A stretch of 64,000 nt of DNA, from NCBI RefSeq assembly GCF_003075095.1, contig NZ_QCZF01000003.1, positions 124,001-188,000 of the forward strand, in the 5' to 3' direction. The notes under the pieces are model-generated. The model saw only the letters and a list, made by a program, of their open reading frames with translations. It did not search any database and was not told the DNA's origin. The position numbers and the translations under genes were made by a program. Each line of letters starts with the position of its first letter. Positions within the stretch are counted from its first letter, which is position 1. Shown piece after piece: positions 1 to 9,188 of this stretch. The stretch comes from Blastococcus litoris. Lineage in GTDB: Bacteria; Actinomycetota; Actinomycetes; Mycobacteriales; Geodermatophilaceae.

Positions 1-792
1 CGCCAGCACGTCGACGGTGCTCCCGCCGCCGATCACCAGCGGCATGATCGTGACGTCGGGCGCCACACCGGCCAGGCCCTTGGCGTTGCCGGCGCGCGCG
101 CCGACCGTGCCGGAGACGGACGCGCCGTGACTGCCGTAGGAGCCGTTGTCGATGTCGGCGCTGTTGGAGTACCAGTTCCAGCCGTGGCAGTCGCCGGCCT
201 TGCCGTTGCCGTCGGTGTCGACGGCACCGCAGGGCTGGGCCGGGTTGGTCCACAGGGCGCCGGCCAGGTCCTCGTGTCCCGAGGCGTAGCCGGAGTCGAT
301 GACCGCGACCACCATCCCGCTGCCGGTCACGGTGTCCCAGGCGTCCGTGGCGTCGACGTCGGCATCGGCGACCACGGGGCTCTGCCCGGTGGCGTTGCTG
401 CCGGTGTTCTCCAGGTGCCACCCGTAGGCGGGGAAGAAGGGGTCGGTCACCGACCCGGCCACCGGGACCTGGGGGGAGACCTCGACCGACGCGACGCCGG
501 CCACCGCGCCGAGCTGCGCGGGGACCAGACCCTCGGTGGCGACGAGCGCCCGGCCGTCGGAGAGCGGCTGGGCGCTGACGACGCCGTCGACGTCCTCGAG
601 CGCGGACAGCAGGTCGGCAGCGGCGGCGCCGGAGACCGAGGTGAGCACGTAGCGGGACAGGCCGTCTCCCGGACCCCAGTCGGTGATGACGGGGAGCTCC
701 GGGGCCGCCGTCGCCACGACCGCCGCGGCACCGGCGTAGCCCGCCACCGCGGCCGTGGCCAGGACCATCGCCTGGAGCCGCTTGTTCGTCAT
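1..792 (-). CDS. S8 (subtilisin-like) serine peptidase, N-terminal part; gene runs off the window
   Basis: Secreted serine protease of the subtilase family, truncated by the window edge; 264 codons are visible. The ATG at 792 follows GGAGG with good spacing. Residues 1-30 form a signal peptide (MTNKR, then an Ala/Val-rich core). A propeptide-like region follows, and the catalytic domain starts near residue 150 with the Asp motif VVAVIDSG. The His motif is SHGASVSG, where the family usually has HGTHVAG, so the residues after the His are unusual. The catalytic Ser lies beyond position 1. The reading frame is open to the edge, with no sign of a frameshift. Substrate and role are unknown. The subtilase assignment rests on the Asp and His motifs and their spacing. 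Confidence 0.85.
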   Translation of the reverse strand, partial: MTNKRLQAMVLATAAVAGYAGAAAVVATAAPELPVITDWGPGDGLSRYVLTSVSGAAAADLLSALEDVDGVVSAQPLSDGRALVATEGLVPAQLGAVAGVASVEVSPQVPVAGSVTDPFFPAYGWHLENTGSNATGQSPVVADADVDATDAWDTVTGSGMVVAVIDSGYASGHEDLAGALWTNPAQPCGAVDTDGNGKAGDCHGWNWYSNSADIDNGSYGSHGASVSGTVGARAGNAKGLAGVAPDVTIMPLVIGGGSTVDVLA

Positions 793-949
793 CCCTGACC
801 TCCGGACGTCCCCCGCCGGACCGTCCGGTGGCGCCCGTCCCCGTCCATGGGGGCGGACCTGCGTCGTCCCGGTCGTCAACGGCCTGCTCAGGGCCGGGGT
901 TGAGAGCCCGGGCGCGGGGTTCGCCCGGAGGGGTGAACGACGCGGTCCC

Positions 950-955
950 TAGACT
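950..955 (+). promoter_or_regulatory. TAGACT -10 element of dcd, leaderless type
   Basis: TAGACT matches the actinobacterial TANNNT -10 consensus and ends 7 nt before the dcd ATG. Transcription would therefore begin at or next to the start codon. No Shine-Dalgarno sequence is visible in between. Confidence 0.5.
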
Positions 956-962
956 CCGCGCC

Positions 963-1547
963 ATGCTGCTGAGCGACCGCGACATCACGGCCGCGATCGC
1001 CGAGGGACGCCTCGGCATCGAGCCCTACGACGCGGGGCTGGTCCAGCCCTCGAGCATCGACGTCCGGCTCGACCGGTTCTTCCGGGTGTTCAACAACGCC
1101 CGGTACACCCACATCGACCCTGCCCAGCAGCAGGACGACCTGACGACGCTGGTCGAGCCGGAGGGGGAGGAGCCCTTCGTGCTGCACCCCGGCGAGTTCG
1201 TGCTCGGGTCCACGCTCGAGGTCGTCACCATCCCCGACGACCTCGCCGCCCGGCTGGAGGGCAAGTCCTCGCTGGGCCGGCTGGGCCTGCTGACCCACTC
1301 GACGGCGGGCTTCGTCGACCCCGGGTTCTCCGGGCACATCACGCTGGAGCTCTCCAACGTGGCGAACCTGCCGATCACGCTCTGGCCGGGCATGAAGATC
1401 GGCCAGCTGTGCCTGTTCCGGCTCTCCAGCCCGTCGGAGCACCCGTACGGCTCGGCGGTGTACGGCTCCCGCTACCAGGACCAACGCGGCCCGACGCCGT
1501 CCCGGTCCTACCGGAACTTCACCCGCGCGGAGACGCGCCGCCCCTAG
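963..1547 (+). CDS. dcd: dCTP deaminase, dUMP-forming
   Basis: Converts dCTP to dUMP for thymidylate synthesis, combining deamination and diphosphate release in one trimeric cytosolic enzyme, as known for the close M. tuberculosis homologue Dcd:Dut. The 194-aa length matches the family. The block [11 protein letters not shown], followed by [20 protein letters not shown], carries the catalytic Ser/Arg and Glu, and the C-terminal [13 protein letters not shown] is the mobile lid over the nucleotide. I chose the ATG at 963 because MLLSDRDI is the conserved family N-terminus and a TAGACT hexamer lies 7 nt upstream; the frame is open further upstream but poorly conserved. The 3' end overlaps the convergent MFS gene by 29 bp. 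Identity is near certain; the dUMP-forming activity is inferred from similarity. Confidence 0.96.
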   Translation: MLLSDRDITAAIAEGRLGIEPYDAGLVQPSSIDVRLDRFFRVFNNARYTHIDPAQQQDDLTTLVEPEGEEPFVLHPGEFVLGSTLEVVTIPDDLAARLEGKSSLGRLGLLTHSTAGFVDPGFSGHITLELSNVANLPITLWPGMKIGQLCLFRLSSPSEHPYGSAVYGSRYQDQRGPTPSRSYRNFTRAETRRP

Positions 1548-2868
1548 GCGCGTCGTCGGTCCCGACGTGCGCGCTGGCCGGCGCCTCGACGCCGGCCACC
1601 TCCAGCACGTCCTCGCAGCGGGCGCTGGACGACCAGCCCGCGACGTTCCGGTTCACCTCGTCGTCGGCGTACCGCTCCCGCGTCATGAACCACCCGGTGA
1701 CCGCGAGCACCAGCACACCCGCGAGCACGAGCACGAACATCGGCACGTAGCTGCCGGTGGCGCCGAGCAGCACCCCGACCAGCAGCGGGCCGACCGCCGA
1801 GATGACGTACCCCCAGCTCTGCACGAACGTGGACAGGGCCGCGGTCGTCTCGGGCGTGCGCGCCCGCAGACCGATGAGCGTCAGGATCATCGGGAAGCTC
1901 GCCATCGCCACCGACAGCACCGCCATCCAGAGCCACGGTGCGGTGCGCGGGGCGACCCAGAGCCCGGTCCACCCGACGGTGTAGCAGGCCATGAACGTGA
2001 GCAGCAGCGGCCGCTGGAGGCGCGGGCGGACGGTGAGCGCGGGCACCAGTGCGCTGAGCGGGATGCCGATCACCTGGTTCAGGCCGAGCAAAAGCCCGGC
2101 GGCCGCGGCGGTCAGACCGGCGTCGCGCAGGTAGGAGGCCGACCAGCCGATGATCACGTAGGCCTGCAGGCCCTGGACCCCGAAGAACACCATCAGCGCC
2201 AGGGCCATCCGGCTGTGCCGGAGGTCGCGCATCCGGACGGCGACGTGCGTGCCCCTGGATGCGCCAGGGGTCGCCCGCACGAAGAGCCACGGCCCGGCGG
2301 CCAGCAGCGCGAACAGCGCCCACACCCCGAGGGCCCACCGCCAGCCGTCGTCCCCGATCGCCGCGGCGACCGGTGCGGTGGACACGGCCGCCACGGTGGC
2401 GCCCACCGACATGGCGGTGCTGTACGCGCCCACCATCAGGCCGGTGCGGGCGGGGAAGTAGCGCTTCACCAGGCTCGGCAGGAGCACGTTGCCCAGGGCC
2501 CCGCCGACCATCGCCAGCACCGTGCCGAGCAGGAACAGCCAGAAGGCCGGGGCGATGGCCCGCACGACGAGGCCCACCGCCATCGTCGCCAGGGCGGCGC
2601 TGAGCACGTGCGAGTCGCGGAAGCGCGCCGAGAGCCCCGGACCGGCGAAGCCGATGGCGGCGAAGCAGAGCACGGGCATGGTGGTGACCAGACCGGCCAG
2701 ACCGCTGGAGATGCCCAGGCCGTCCTCGATCTCCCGGAGCACCGGGCCGATGCTGGTGACCGCGGTCCGCAGGTTCAGGCCGGTGAGGACGATCGCGACG
2801 CCGATGAGCACCAGACCCCGGGGACGGCTGGCGGGAGCGGCGACGGTCGGGGCGGCGGTGCGGGTCAC
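1519..2868 (-). CDS. MFS transporter, CynX/NimT (cyanate-type) family
   Basis: Inner-membrane major facilitator of about 449 aa with 12 predicted helices. The first ([20 protein letters not shown]) and the [11 protein letters not shown] loop resemble CynX-type carriers, whose members export or import small anions and nitroimidazoles; the substrate here cannot be told. I placed the start at GTG 2868, just before the charged stretch preceding helix 1. An upstream TTG at 2928 is in frame, but it adds a Gly/Pro-rich tail and looks less likely. The hydrophilic tail after helix 12 is about 40 residues long. The gene converges on dcd, and the two coding regions overlap by 29 bp with no terminator between them. 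Confidence 0.82.
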   Translation of the reverse strand: MTRTAAPTVAAPASRPRGLVLIGVAIVLTGLNLRTAVTSIGPVLREIEDGLGISSGLAGLVTTMPVLCFAAIGFAGPGLSARFRDSHVLSAALATMAVGLVVRAIAPAFWLFLLGTVLAMVGGALGNVLLPSLVKRYFPARTGLMVGAYSTAMSVGATVAAVSTAPVAAAIGDDGWRWALGVWALFALLAAGPWLFVRATPGASRGTHVAVRMRDLRHSRMALALMVFFGVQGLQAYVIIGWSASYLRDAGLTAAAAGLLLGLNQVIGIPLSALVPALTVRPRLQRPLLLTFMACYTVGWTGLWVAPRTAPWLWMAVLSVAMASFPMILTLIGLRARTPETTAALSTFVQSWGYVISAVGPLLVGVLLGATGSYVPMFVLVLAGVLVLAVTGWFMTRERYADDEVNRNVAGWSSSARCEDVLEVAGVEAPASAHVGTDDAPRGGASPRG

Positions 2869-2944
2869 GTCCGCCCATGGTCCTCCCCGCGCTGCCGGTC
2901 CCTCGCCCGGGGTCGTGAGCGGGGGCAACGACCGGACCCGGGAA

Positions 2945-2989
2945 CGACGACGGCGCCCGCCCCCGGGCAGGGGACGGGCGCCGTCGTCG
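2945..2989 (-). terminator. 15-bp perfect hairpin downstream of the Fe-S reductase gene
   Basis: Arms 2945-2959 and 2975-2989 (cgacgacggcgcccg and its reverse complement) flank a 15-nt loop. It lies 5 nt past the Fe-S reductase stop and also ahead of the MFS gene on the same strand, so it probably separates the two transcripts. There is no U-tract, as is common in high-GC actinobacteria. Confidence 0.65.
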
Positions 2990-2993
2990 TCGC

Positions 2994-5294
2994 TCAGGCC
3001 TGGCCGTGCTCCGTGGCCGCGGAGCCCTCGCCGACCGGGTCAGGGCCCGGTTTCGTGCCGACGTCGGGTCCGGACTCCGCGCCCTGGGCGCCGACGCCGA
3101 CCGGCGTCATCGAGCGCAGCAGGATCTGGCTGACGTCGAGGACCTCGACGTGCTCGGCCGCCTCGCCGTTCTGCTTCTTCGACGTCAGCGCGTCGCTGAG
3201 CATCGTGATGCAGAACGGGCAGGCCGTGGAGATGACGTCCGGGTCGAGCTCGAGGGCCTCCTCGGTGCGCTCCACGTTGATCCGCTTGCCGATCTTCTCC
3301 TCCATCCACATGCGCGCGCCGCCGGCGCCGCAGCAGAAGCCGCGGTCCTTGCAGCGGTGCATCTCCTGGGTGGAGAGGCCCTGGACGGACTCGAGGATCT
3401 CGCGCGGGGGCGTGTAGACCTTGTTGTGGCGGCCGAGGAAGCACGGGTCGTGGTAGGTGACCTTGCGGTCGACCGGCGTGACCGGCGTCAGCCGGCCCTC
3501 CTCCACGAGCTGGCTGAGCAGCTGCGTGTGGTGGACGACCTCGTAGTGGCCACCGGCATCCGGGTACTCGCGGCCGAGCGAGTTGAAGCAGTGCGGGCAG
3601 GTCGTGACGATCTTCCGCATGCCGGGCACCCGGCCCTCGAAGACGCCGTCGAGGACCTCGATGTTCTGCATGGCCTGCATCTGGAAGACGAACTCGTTGC
3701 CGAGGCGGCGGGCCGGGTCACCGGAGCAGCTCTCGCCGTCCCCGAGGACGGCGAACTCGACGCCGGCGATGTTCAGCAGCTCGGCGACGGCCTTGGTGAC
3801 CTTCTTGGCGCGGTCGTCGATGGCGCCGGCGCAGCCGACCCAGAACAGGTACTCGATGTCGTAGTCGAGGGGGCCGTCGGCGACGGTGACCTCGAAGTCG
3901 AGCTCCTTGATCCAGTCGTTGCGGACGCTGGCCTGCATGCCCCACGGGTTGCCGCGGTTCTCGATGTTGCGCAGCATCACGCCGGCTTCCGACGGGAAGT
4001 TCGACTCGATGAGCACCTGGTAGCGCCGCATGTCCTCGATGTGGTCGACGTGCTCGATGTCGACCGGGCACTGCTCGACGCAGGCGCCGCAGTTGGTGCA
4101 GCTCCACAGGACGTCGGGGTCGATGACCCCGCCCTCCTCGAGGGTGCCGACCAGCGGGCGGTGGGCCTGGGCGTCGTTGGTGCCCTCGATGCGGGCGTAG
4201 CCGCTGGCCCAGACCTGCTCGTCGCTGGGCTGGAGGACGTCGTAGTCCGGCGCGGTCTCCGAGGCCGTCTTCTCGCCGAGGAGGTAGGGAGCCTTCGCGT
4301 AGAGGTGGTCGCGGAGGTCCATGATCACCATCTTCGGGCTGAGCGGCTTGCCCGTGTTCCACGCCGGGCACTGGCTCTGGCACCGCCCGCACTCGGTGCA
4401 GGTGGTGAAGTCGAGCATCCCCTTCCAGGTGAAGTCCTCGATCTTCCCGCGACCGAAGACGTCGTCCTCGCCCGGATCCTCGAAGTCGATGGGCTTCCCG
4501 CCGCTGGTCATCGGCAGCAGGGGGCCGAGCGCGACGCTGCCGTCGTCGTTGCGCTTGAAGTAGATGTTGAAGAACGCGCTGAACCGGTGCCAGGCGACGC
4601 CCATGTTCAGGATCCGGCTGATGACCACCAGCCAGACGAGCGAGACCACGATCTTGACGAAGGCGACGACCGACAGCAGGTCGGGGCTGTCGGGCAGCAC
4701 GGTGGCCAGGGCGCCGGAGATCGGGTGCGACCAGGCGGGGGCCTCGGTGAGGTCGGAGGAGACCTTGAGCGCGCGGATCAGCAGGATGCAGACGCCGACG
4801 GTGAGGACGACGGCCTCGACGAAGTAGCCGCGGCCCTCGTTCGTGCCGGCGAACCGGCTGCCCCGGCCCTGGCGGCGCGGGTGGTCCTTCTGGCGCCGGT
4901 AGATCAGGTAGAGGATGCCGAGGATCGTGCCCGTGCCGATGATGTCGGCGAACAGGTTCCACAGGAAGAACTCGCCGATGATCGGCAGGTGGAACGCGGG
5001 GTTCCACACCTCGCCGAAGGCCTCGACCAGGGTGAGGAACAGCCCGTAGAAGCCGACGAAGACGAACCAGTGGGCGGCGCCGATGGCCGACCACTTGAGC
5101 ATCCGGGTGTGGCCCAGCGACTCGACGGCCAGCACCTTGAGGCGGTTCTTCACCGGCCCGAAGCGGGTGCCGTCGGGCTGGCCGGTGCGGATGATCCGCA
5201 CCATCGCCCGCACGGCCCGGTAGGCCATCACCGAGGCGACGATCAGGAACAGCACGCTGATCGTGCCCAGGACGATCTGCAACGGGCCCGTCAT
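2994..5294 (-). CDS. Membrane-anchored (Fe-S)-binding reductase with two CCG domains (Rv0338c-like)
   Basis: Predicted electron-transfer protein of 766 aa. The N-terminal 270 or so residues hold several membrane helices of the nitrate-reductase gamma/HdrE type. Next come two 4Fe-4S motifs (CTECGRCQSQCP and CTNCGACVEQCP), then two heterodisulfide-reductase CCG-type cysteine domains with key stretches CPHCFNSL, HDPCFLGRHN and FCCGAGGARMW. M. tuberculosis Rv0338c has this architecture and is reported essential; the electron donor and acceptor are not established. The start is the ATG at 5294, preceded by GGGAGG at 8 nt. An upstream in-frame extension of about 86 residues is Arg/Pro-rich and rejected. 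The gene stands alone, with a strong hairpin just after the stop. Family assignment is firm; the physiological reaction is unknown. Confidence 0.9.
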   Translation of the reverse strand: MTGPLQIVLGTISVLFLIVASVMAYRAVRAMVRIIRTGQPDGTRFGPVKNRLKVLAVESLGHTRMLKWSAIGAAHWFVFVGFYGLFLTLVEAFGEVWNPAFHLPIIGEFFLWNLFADIIGTGTILGILYLIYRRQKDHPRRQGRGSRFAGTNEGRGYFVEAVVLTVGVCILLIRALKVSSDLTEAPAWSHPISGALATVLPDSPDLLSVVAFVKIVVSLVWLVVISRILNMGVAWHRFSAFFNIYFKRNDDGSVALGPLLPMTSGGKPIDFEDPGEDDVFGRGKIEDFTWKGMLDFTTCTECGRCQSQCPAWNTGKPLSPKMVIMDLRDHLYAKAPYLLGEKTASETAPDYDVLQPSDEQVWASGYARIEGTNDAQAHRPLVGTLEEGGVIDPDVLWSCTNCGACVEQCPVDIEHVDHIEDMRRYQVLIESNFPSEAGVMLRNIENRGNPWGMQASVRNDWIKELDFEVTVADGPLDYDIEYLFWVGCAGAIDDRAKKVTKAVAELLNIAGVEFAVLGDGESCSGDPARRLGNEFVFQMQAMQNIEVLDGVFEGRVPGMRKIVTTCPHCFNSLGREYPDAGGHYEVVHHTQLLSQLVEEGRLTPVTPVDRKVTYHDPCFLGRHNKVYTPPREILESVQGLSTQEMHRCKDRGFCCGAGGARMWMEEKIGKRINVERTEEALELDPDVISTACPFCITMLSDALTSKKQNGEAAEHVEVLDVSQILLRSMTPVGVGAQGAESGPDVGTKPGPDPVGEGSAATEHGQA

Positions 5295-5610
5295 TCTCTT
5301 CCTCCCGCCACGCCACGAGGGCGTCGGCCGACTCCCGTCCGCCAGGCGGGGACGGGGGCACCTTGTCGGTACGTGGTGCTGCGCGAGCCGTCGTCCGCAC
5401 CGACCGGGGCCGGGACGGGGACCGCATGCGGGCACTGCTGCCCGCACTGCCCCGCACGATAGCTGGCGCGGCCCGAGGCTACTCGCCGGTAACCAGGAGC
5501 GCCGGAGCTCGCGTCGACACGCCGGTCGCCGGGCGGCGGTACTACTGCGCATCGTGCACTACCGTCCGTCGCGCCGCAGTGGCCGAGGAGCGGGTGGAGA
5601 GGGGCAGCGC
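5295..5610. other. Divergent promoter region, no gene seen
   Basis: This 316-bp gap separates the Fe-S reductase (left) from the PadR gene (right). On the minus strand TATCGT (5456-5461) is a possible -10 for the reductase; the same hexamer precedes dprE1 and dnaK. On the plus strand TACCGT (5560-5565) could be the -10 for padR. It is overlapped by an imperfect dyad at 5538-5563 with outer halves GGTA and TACC, which might be a PadR operator. The open frames here are unconvincing. Confidence 0.4.
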
Positions 5611-5943
5611 GTGGACGCCAGCCAGTTGCTCAAAGGCGTGCTCGACGTCGCGGTGCTCGCCGTCGTGCGGGACGCGGACGGCTACGGCTACGACGTGGTG
5701 CGCCGGTTGCGCACCGCGGGGCTCGACGAGGTGGGCGACGCGTCGGTCTACGGCACGCTCCGCCGCCTCTACCAGGCCGGTGCCCTGACCTCGTACGTCG
5801 TCCCGAGCGACGAGGGGCCGCACCGGAAGTACTACGCGATCAACGACAGGGGGCGCTCGGTGCTCGAGGACTCGACGAAGACGTGGAGGACGTTCGCCGA
5901 CACCGTCGACGGTCTCCTGGGCGGCCCGGCGGTGGCGGCGTGA
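5611..5943 (+). CDS. PadR family transcriptional regulator
   Basis: Small winged-helix repressor of 110 aa. The order of elements matches PadR: LLKGVLDVAVLAVV (helix 1), GYGYDVVRRL, then the recognition region SVYGTLRRLYQAGAL and the wing with RKYYAINDRGR. GTG 5611 is chosen because family N-termini begin just before LLKG, and GGAGAGGGG lies upstream. The stop overlaps the next gene's start as GTGA, so the two are translationally coupled. PadR genes followed by a HAAS-domain membrane protein are a recurring pair in which the regulator controls the membrane partner; that function is inferred here. The ligand is unknown. Confidence 0.9.
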   Translation: MDASQLLKGVLDVAVLAVVRDADGYGYDVVRRLRTAGLDEVGDASVYGTLRRLYQAGALTSYVVPSDEGPHRKYYAINDRGRSVLEDSTKTWRTFADTVDGLLGGPAVAA

Positions 5944-6941
5944 GCCCCACGGTGACGCGGCAGGCCGAGGACTACCTCGCGGCCGTCGAGCACGAGCTGG
6001 CCGACCTGCCCGCCGAGGACCGCAGCGCGCTGCTGGAGGACCTCGCCCAGCACCTCGACGCCCTGACCGCCGAGGACGACGACCGGCCCGTAGAGGTCCG
6101 CCTCGGGCTGCCCGCGCAGTACGCCGCGGACCTGCGGGCGGCCGCCGGGCTGCCGGCCCGGGGGAGCGCCGTCCGGGCGGTCGCCCCGGGGCTGCGGGAA
6201 CGCCTCGACGCCCTGCTCGCCTCGCCCGCCGCGCGGCGGGCCGCGCCGTTCGCCCGGGAGACCCGGCGGCTGCTGGTGGAGCTGCGCCCGGCCTGGTGGG
6301 TGCTGCGCGGGTACCTGCTGGTGGCCGTGCCGTGCCTCCTGCGTCCGGACGGCGTGCGCGACGTCCCGGTGCCGGCACCGCTGGGCAGCCACCTGCTCGG
6401 GGTGCTGCTGGTCCTGGCCGCCGTCGCCGGGTCGGTCGCCCTCGGCCGCCGGGAGGCGCGCGGGACGGTGCGCGGCCTGGTCGTCGCCGGGGGAGTGGTG
6501 CTGCTCCTCGTCTCCGCGGTCGCCGTCCAGAGCGCGTGGTCGACGGTCGTGGAGAGCACGCCGGTCCTCGTGATGGGCGCCGGGGACGACGCGCCCAGCG
6601 AGGCCTACCCGCTGGTCTCCCGGTACGGGCCGGTGACCGACGTCCTGCCCTACGCCGCCGACGGGACCCCGCTGGAGGACGTGCTGCTCTACGACCAGGA
6701 CGGCCGACCGCTGCACGTGGGCTACCAGGAGTGGTGGGCCGACCAGTGCGTCCGCGCGCTCGAGCAGCCGCTGGCCGCCGACGGCGTGCCGGTGCCCAAC
6801 TCCTTCCCGCAGGACTACGAGCTCCTCGGCCTCGACGTGGACATCCACGGGGTGCCCGTCGTCCCGGGGCAGTGCGTGGCGGAGCGGGCGCGCCCCGAGG
6901 TCCCGCTGCCCGTCTTCCCGCCCGTCCAGCCCGGCGGCTGA
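5940..6941 (+). CDS. HAAS-type N-terminal domain membrane protein paired with PadR
   Basis: A 333-aa protein of unknown function. Residues 1-50 (QAEDYLAAVEHELADLPAEDR...) resemble the helical HAAS/DUF1700 module that accompanies PadR regulators. A basic linker is followed by three or so membrane segments (around AWWVLRGYLLVAVPCLL, LLGVLLVLAAVAGSVAL and VVAGGVVLLLVSAVAV). The last 120 residues are soluble and probably extracytoplasmic, containing two Cys (DQCVRAL, GQCVAER). The start is GTG 5940, overlapping the padR stop by 4 nt; upstream codons in this frame are non-conserved. Co-expression with padR is very likely. The HAAS link is by motif and context only. Confidence 0.7.
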   Translation: MSPTVTRQAEDYLAAVEHELADLPAEDRSALLEDLAQHLDALTAEDDDRPVEVRLGLPAQYAADLRAAAGLPARGSAVRAVAPGLRERLDALLASPAARRAAPFARETRRLLVELRPAWWVLRGYLLVAVPCLLRPDGVRDVPVPAPLGSHLLGVLLVLAAVAGSVALGRREARGTVRGLVVAGGVVLLLVSAVAVQSAWSTVVESTPVLVMGAGDDAPSEAYPLVSRYGPVTDVLPYAADGTPLEDVLLYDQDGRPLHVGYQEWWADQCVRALEQPLAADGVPVPNSFPQDYELLGLDVDIHGVPVVPGQCVAERARPEVPLPVFPPVQPGG

Positions 6942-6990
6942 GGCGTCCCCCCGAGGTGGTGGACGGGGCGGTCCGGCCCCCGTCGCTTGT

Positions 6991-6996
6991 TATCGT
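6991..6996 (+). promoter_or_regulatory. Candidate -10 (TATCGT) for dprE1
   Basis: TATCGT fits TANNNT and sits 57 nt ahead of the dprE1 ATG, leaving room for a leader with the GGAGAGAGG ribosome site seen before that gene. The same hexamer precedes the HAIR box of dnaK. No clear -35 is visible. Confidence 0.3.
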
Positions 6997-7053
6997 CGAG
7001 GGGTCTCCCGCCGGAGGCACAGGCGTCGGAGAAGGCGTCGGAGAGAGGTTCGC

Positions 7054-8415
7054 ATGTCCACGGCTCCCGCCGTCCGCCGCCCGCTGTTCGGCTGGGGGCG
7101 CACCTCGCCCTCCGTGGCCGAGGTGCTGCCGCCCACGTCCGAGGCCGACGTCGTCGCCGCCGTGACCGGAGCCGGCAGCCGGGGCGTGCTCGCCCGCGGG
7201 CTCGGCCGCAGCTACGGCGACTCCGCGCAGAACGGCGGCGGCAGCGTCCTCGACATGACCGCCATGGCGCGGATCCTGTCGATCGACACCACGACGGGCC
7301 TGGTGAGCGTCGAGGCAGGGGTGTCGCTCGACACGCTGGTCAAGGTCCTCCTGCCGCTGGGCCTGTTCGTCCCGGTGCTCCCCGGCACCCGCCAGGTCAC
7401 CGTCGGCGGGGCGATCGGCGCCGACATCCACGGCAAGAACCACCACGTCAAGGGCAGCTTCGGCAACCACGTGACGTCGATGGACCTGCTGACCGCCGAC
7501 GGCGCGGTGCGGACCCTGACGCCGGACTCCGACCCGGGGCTCTTCTGGGCCACGGTCGGCGGCATGGGGCTGACCGGCGTGATCCTCCGGGCCACCATCC
7601 GGGCGACGCCGGTCGAGACGGCCTTCTTCGCCGTCGACACCGAGCGCACCAAGGACCTCGACGACCTGATGGCCCGCCTCCAGGCGAACGACGACGAGTA
7701 CACCTACTCGGTCGCGTGGATCGACCTGGTGGCGCGGGGCGCCTCGCTCGGCCGCTCGGTCCTCACCCGCGGCTGGTCGGCGACCCGCGACCAGCTCCCG
7801 GCGAAGCTGCGGGACCGGCCGTACCACTTCGCGCCGCGCTCCCTGTTCACGGCGCCCGACGTCTTCCCGTCCGGGTTGCTGAACAAGCTGACGATCTCCG
7901 CGTTCAACGAGGCCTACTACCGTGCGGCCCCCAAGGAGCAGCGCGGCGTCATCCAGGGCATCGGCCCGTTCTTCCACCCGCTGGACATCGCCAAGGACTG
8001 GAACCGGATCTACGGGCGCCGCGGCTTCCTCCAGTACCAGTTCGTCGTGCCCTTCGGCGAGGAGGACGCGATGCGCCGGGCGGTGGAGAAGCTGGCCGCC
8101 TCGGGGACGGCGTCCTTCCTGGCCGTCCTCAAGCGCTTCGGCCCCGGCAACTCCGGACTGCTGTCCTTCCCCAGCCCCGGCTGGACGCTCGCGCTCGACA
8201 TCCCGGTCACCCCGGGGCTGGGCCGGCTGCTCGACGAGATGGACGAGCTCGTCCTGGCCGCCGGCGGTCGCCTCTACCTCGCCAAGGACTCCCGGGCGAC
8301 GGCAGCGACGGTGCACGCGATGTACCCGCGCATCGACGAGTGGCGCGCGGTGCGCGAACGGGTGGATCCGAAGGGGATCTTCACCTCCGACCAGGCCAGG
8401 AGGCTCTCCCTGTGA
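7054..8415 (+). CDS. dprE1: Decaprenylphospho-beta-D-ribose 2-oxidase, DprE1
   Basis: FAD enzyme that oxidises decaprenylphosphoryl-ribose to the 2-keto intermediate, the first half of the epimerisation that makes decaprenyl-phospho-arabinose (DPA). It acts at the inner face or periplasmic side of the membrane. The protein is 453 aa, close to the 461 of M. tuberculosis. The FAD-binding motif ARGLGRSYGDSAQNGGG is near residues 50-65, GADIHGKNHHVKGSFGNH near 125-140, and the C-terminal AKDSRATAATVHAMYPR is family-typical. Where the mycobacterial enzyme has the benzothiazinone-reactive Cys387 (GWNICVD), this one reads GWTLALD, so the residue is Ala380. ATG 7054 has a GGAGAGAGG site. The stop overlaps dprE2 as GTGA. 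Confidence 0.96.
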   Translation: MSTAPAVRRPLFGWGRTSPSVAEVLPPTSEADVVAAVTGAGSRGVLARGLGRSYGDSAQNGGGSVLDMTAMARILSIDTTTGLVSVEAGVSLDTLVKVLLPLGLFVPVLPGTRQVTVGGAIGADIHGKNHHVKGSFGNHVTSMDLLTADGAVRTLTPDSDPGLFWATVGGMGLTGVILRATIRATPVETAFFAVDTERTKDLDDLMARLQANDDEYTYSVAWIDLVARGASLGRSVLTRGWSATRDQLPAKLRDRPYHFAPRSLFTAPDVFPSGLLNKLTISAFNEAYYRAAPKEQRGVIQGIGPFFHPLDIAKDWNRIYGRRGFLQYQFVVPFGEEDAMRRAVEKLAASGTASFLAVLKRFGPGNSGLLSFPSPGWTLALDIPVTPGLGRLLDEMDELVLAAGGRLYLAKDSRATAATVHAMYPRIDEWRAVRERVDPKGIFTSDQARRLSL

Positions 8416-9167
8416 TCGACGCCGTCGGTGACGTGCAGAAGGTGCTGCTGCTCGGCGGCACCTCCGACATCGGGCTGGCGACCGTCCGCCGGCTCGCGGG
8501 GGAGCGGCGGATCGACGTCGTCCTCGCCGGCCGGCCGGGAAGCCGCCTGGAGACGGCGGCCGCCGAGCTGGAGAGCGCCGGGCACCGCGTCGAGGTCGTC
8601 CCGTTCGACGCCGAGGACCGGGCCACCTACTCGCCGGCCGTCGCCGCGGCGTTCGAGGGCGGGGACGTCGACGTCGCGATCATCGCCTTCGGCGTGCTGG
8701 GCGACGCCGAGCGCGCGTGGCAGGAGCCGGACGTGGCCGCCGCGCTGGCGACGGTCAACTACACCGCGCCCGTGACGATCGGCGTCGAGGTCGCCGGTCG
8801 CATGCGTCAGCAGGGCCGGGGCGCCCTCGTCGTCCTGTCGAGCGTGGCGGGGGAGCGGCCGCGCCGCACCAACTTCGCCTACGGGTCGACCAAGGCCGGG
8901 CTCGACGCGTTCTTCACCGGTCTGCGCGAGGCGCTGCGCCCCGAGGGCGTCTCGGTGCTCGTCGTCCGCCCCGGCTTCGTCACCACGAAGATGACCGCCG
9001 GCATGAAGGCCGCGCCGCTGTCGGTCACCGCCGAGCAGGTCGCCGACATCACCGTCGCGGCCCTCCGGTCGGGCAAGGAGACGGTCTGGGCGCCCGCGCC
9101 GATGCGCGCGGTCATGTCGGCGCTGCGGCACGTGCCCGCACCGCTGTTCCGCCGGCTGCCGATCTGA
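8412..9167 (+). CDS. dprE2: Decaprenylphospho-beta-D-erythro-pentofuranosid-2-ulose 2-reductase, DprE2
   Basis: Short-chain dehydrogenase that reduces the DprE1 product with NADH to give DPA, the arabinose donor for cell-wall arabinan. It is 251 aa (254 in M. tuberculosis). The nucleotide motif GGTSDIGLA is at the N-terminus, and the catalytic YGSTK follows a Ser-rich strand (VVLSSVAGERPRR). The PGFVTTKMTAGMKAAP segment after it is characteristic of the family. Start GTG 8412 overlaps the dprE1 stop by 4 nt, as expected for partners acting in sequence. It converges with ubiA 21 bp downstream. No arabinosyltransferase gene is present in the window. Confidence 0.95.
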   Translation: MIDAVGDVQKVLLLGGTSDIGLATVRRLAGERRIDVVLAGRPGSRLETAAAELESAGHRVEVVPFDAEDRATYSPAVAAAFEGGDVDVAIIAFGVLGDAERAWQEPDVAAALATVNYTAPVTIGVEVAGRMRQQGRGALVVLSSVAGERPRRTNFAYGSTKAGLDAFFTGLREALRPEGVSVLVVRPGFVTTKMTAGMKAAPLSVTAEQVADITVAALRSGKETVWAPAPMRAVMSALRHVPAPLFRRLPI

Positions 9168-9188
9168 GCCCGGCGCCCTCGGAGGCGC

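Noticed and set aside
3006-5462. 818-codon open frame antisense to the Fe-S reductase
   Set aside because: Product is a Val/Asp/Arg-rich string without domain structure, typical of the mirror frame of a high-GC gene; the opposite strand has clear Fe-S motifs.
5295-5552. N-terminal extension of the Fe-S reductase
   Set aside because: Arg/Pro/Ala-rich with no conservation, while ATG 5294 has a strong ribosome site directly before helix 1.
5542-8316. 924-codon antisense frame spanning PadR, HAAS and dprE1
   Set aside because: It crosses three real genes and their intergenic gaps and has no recognisable motif.
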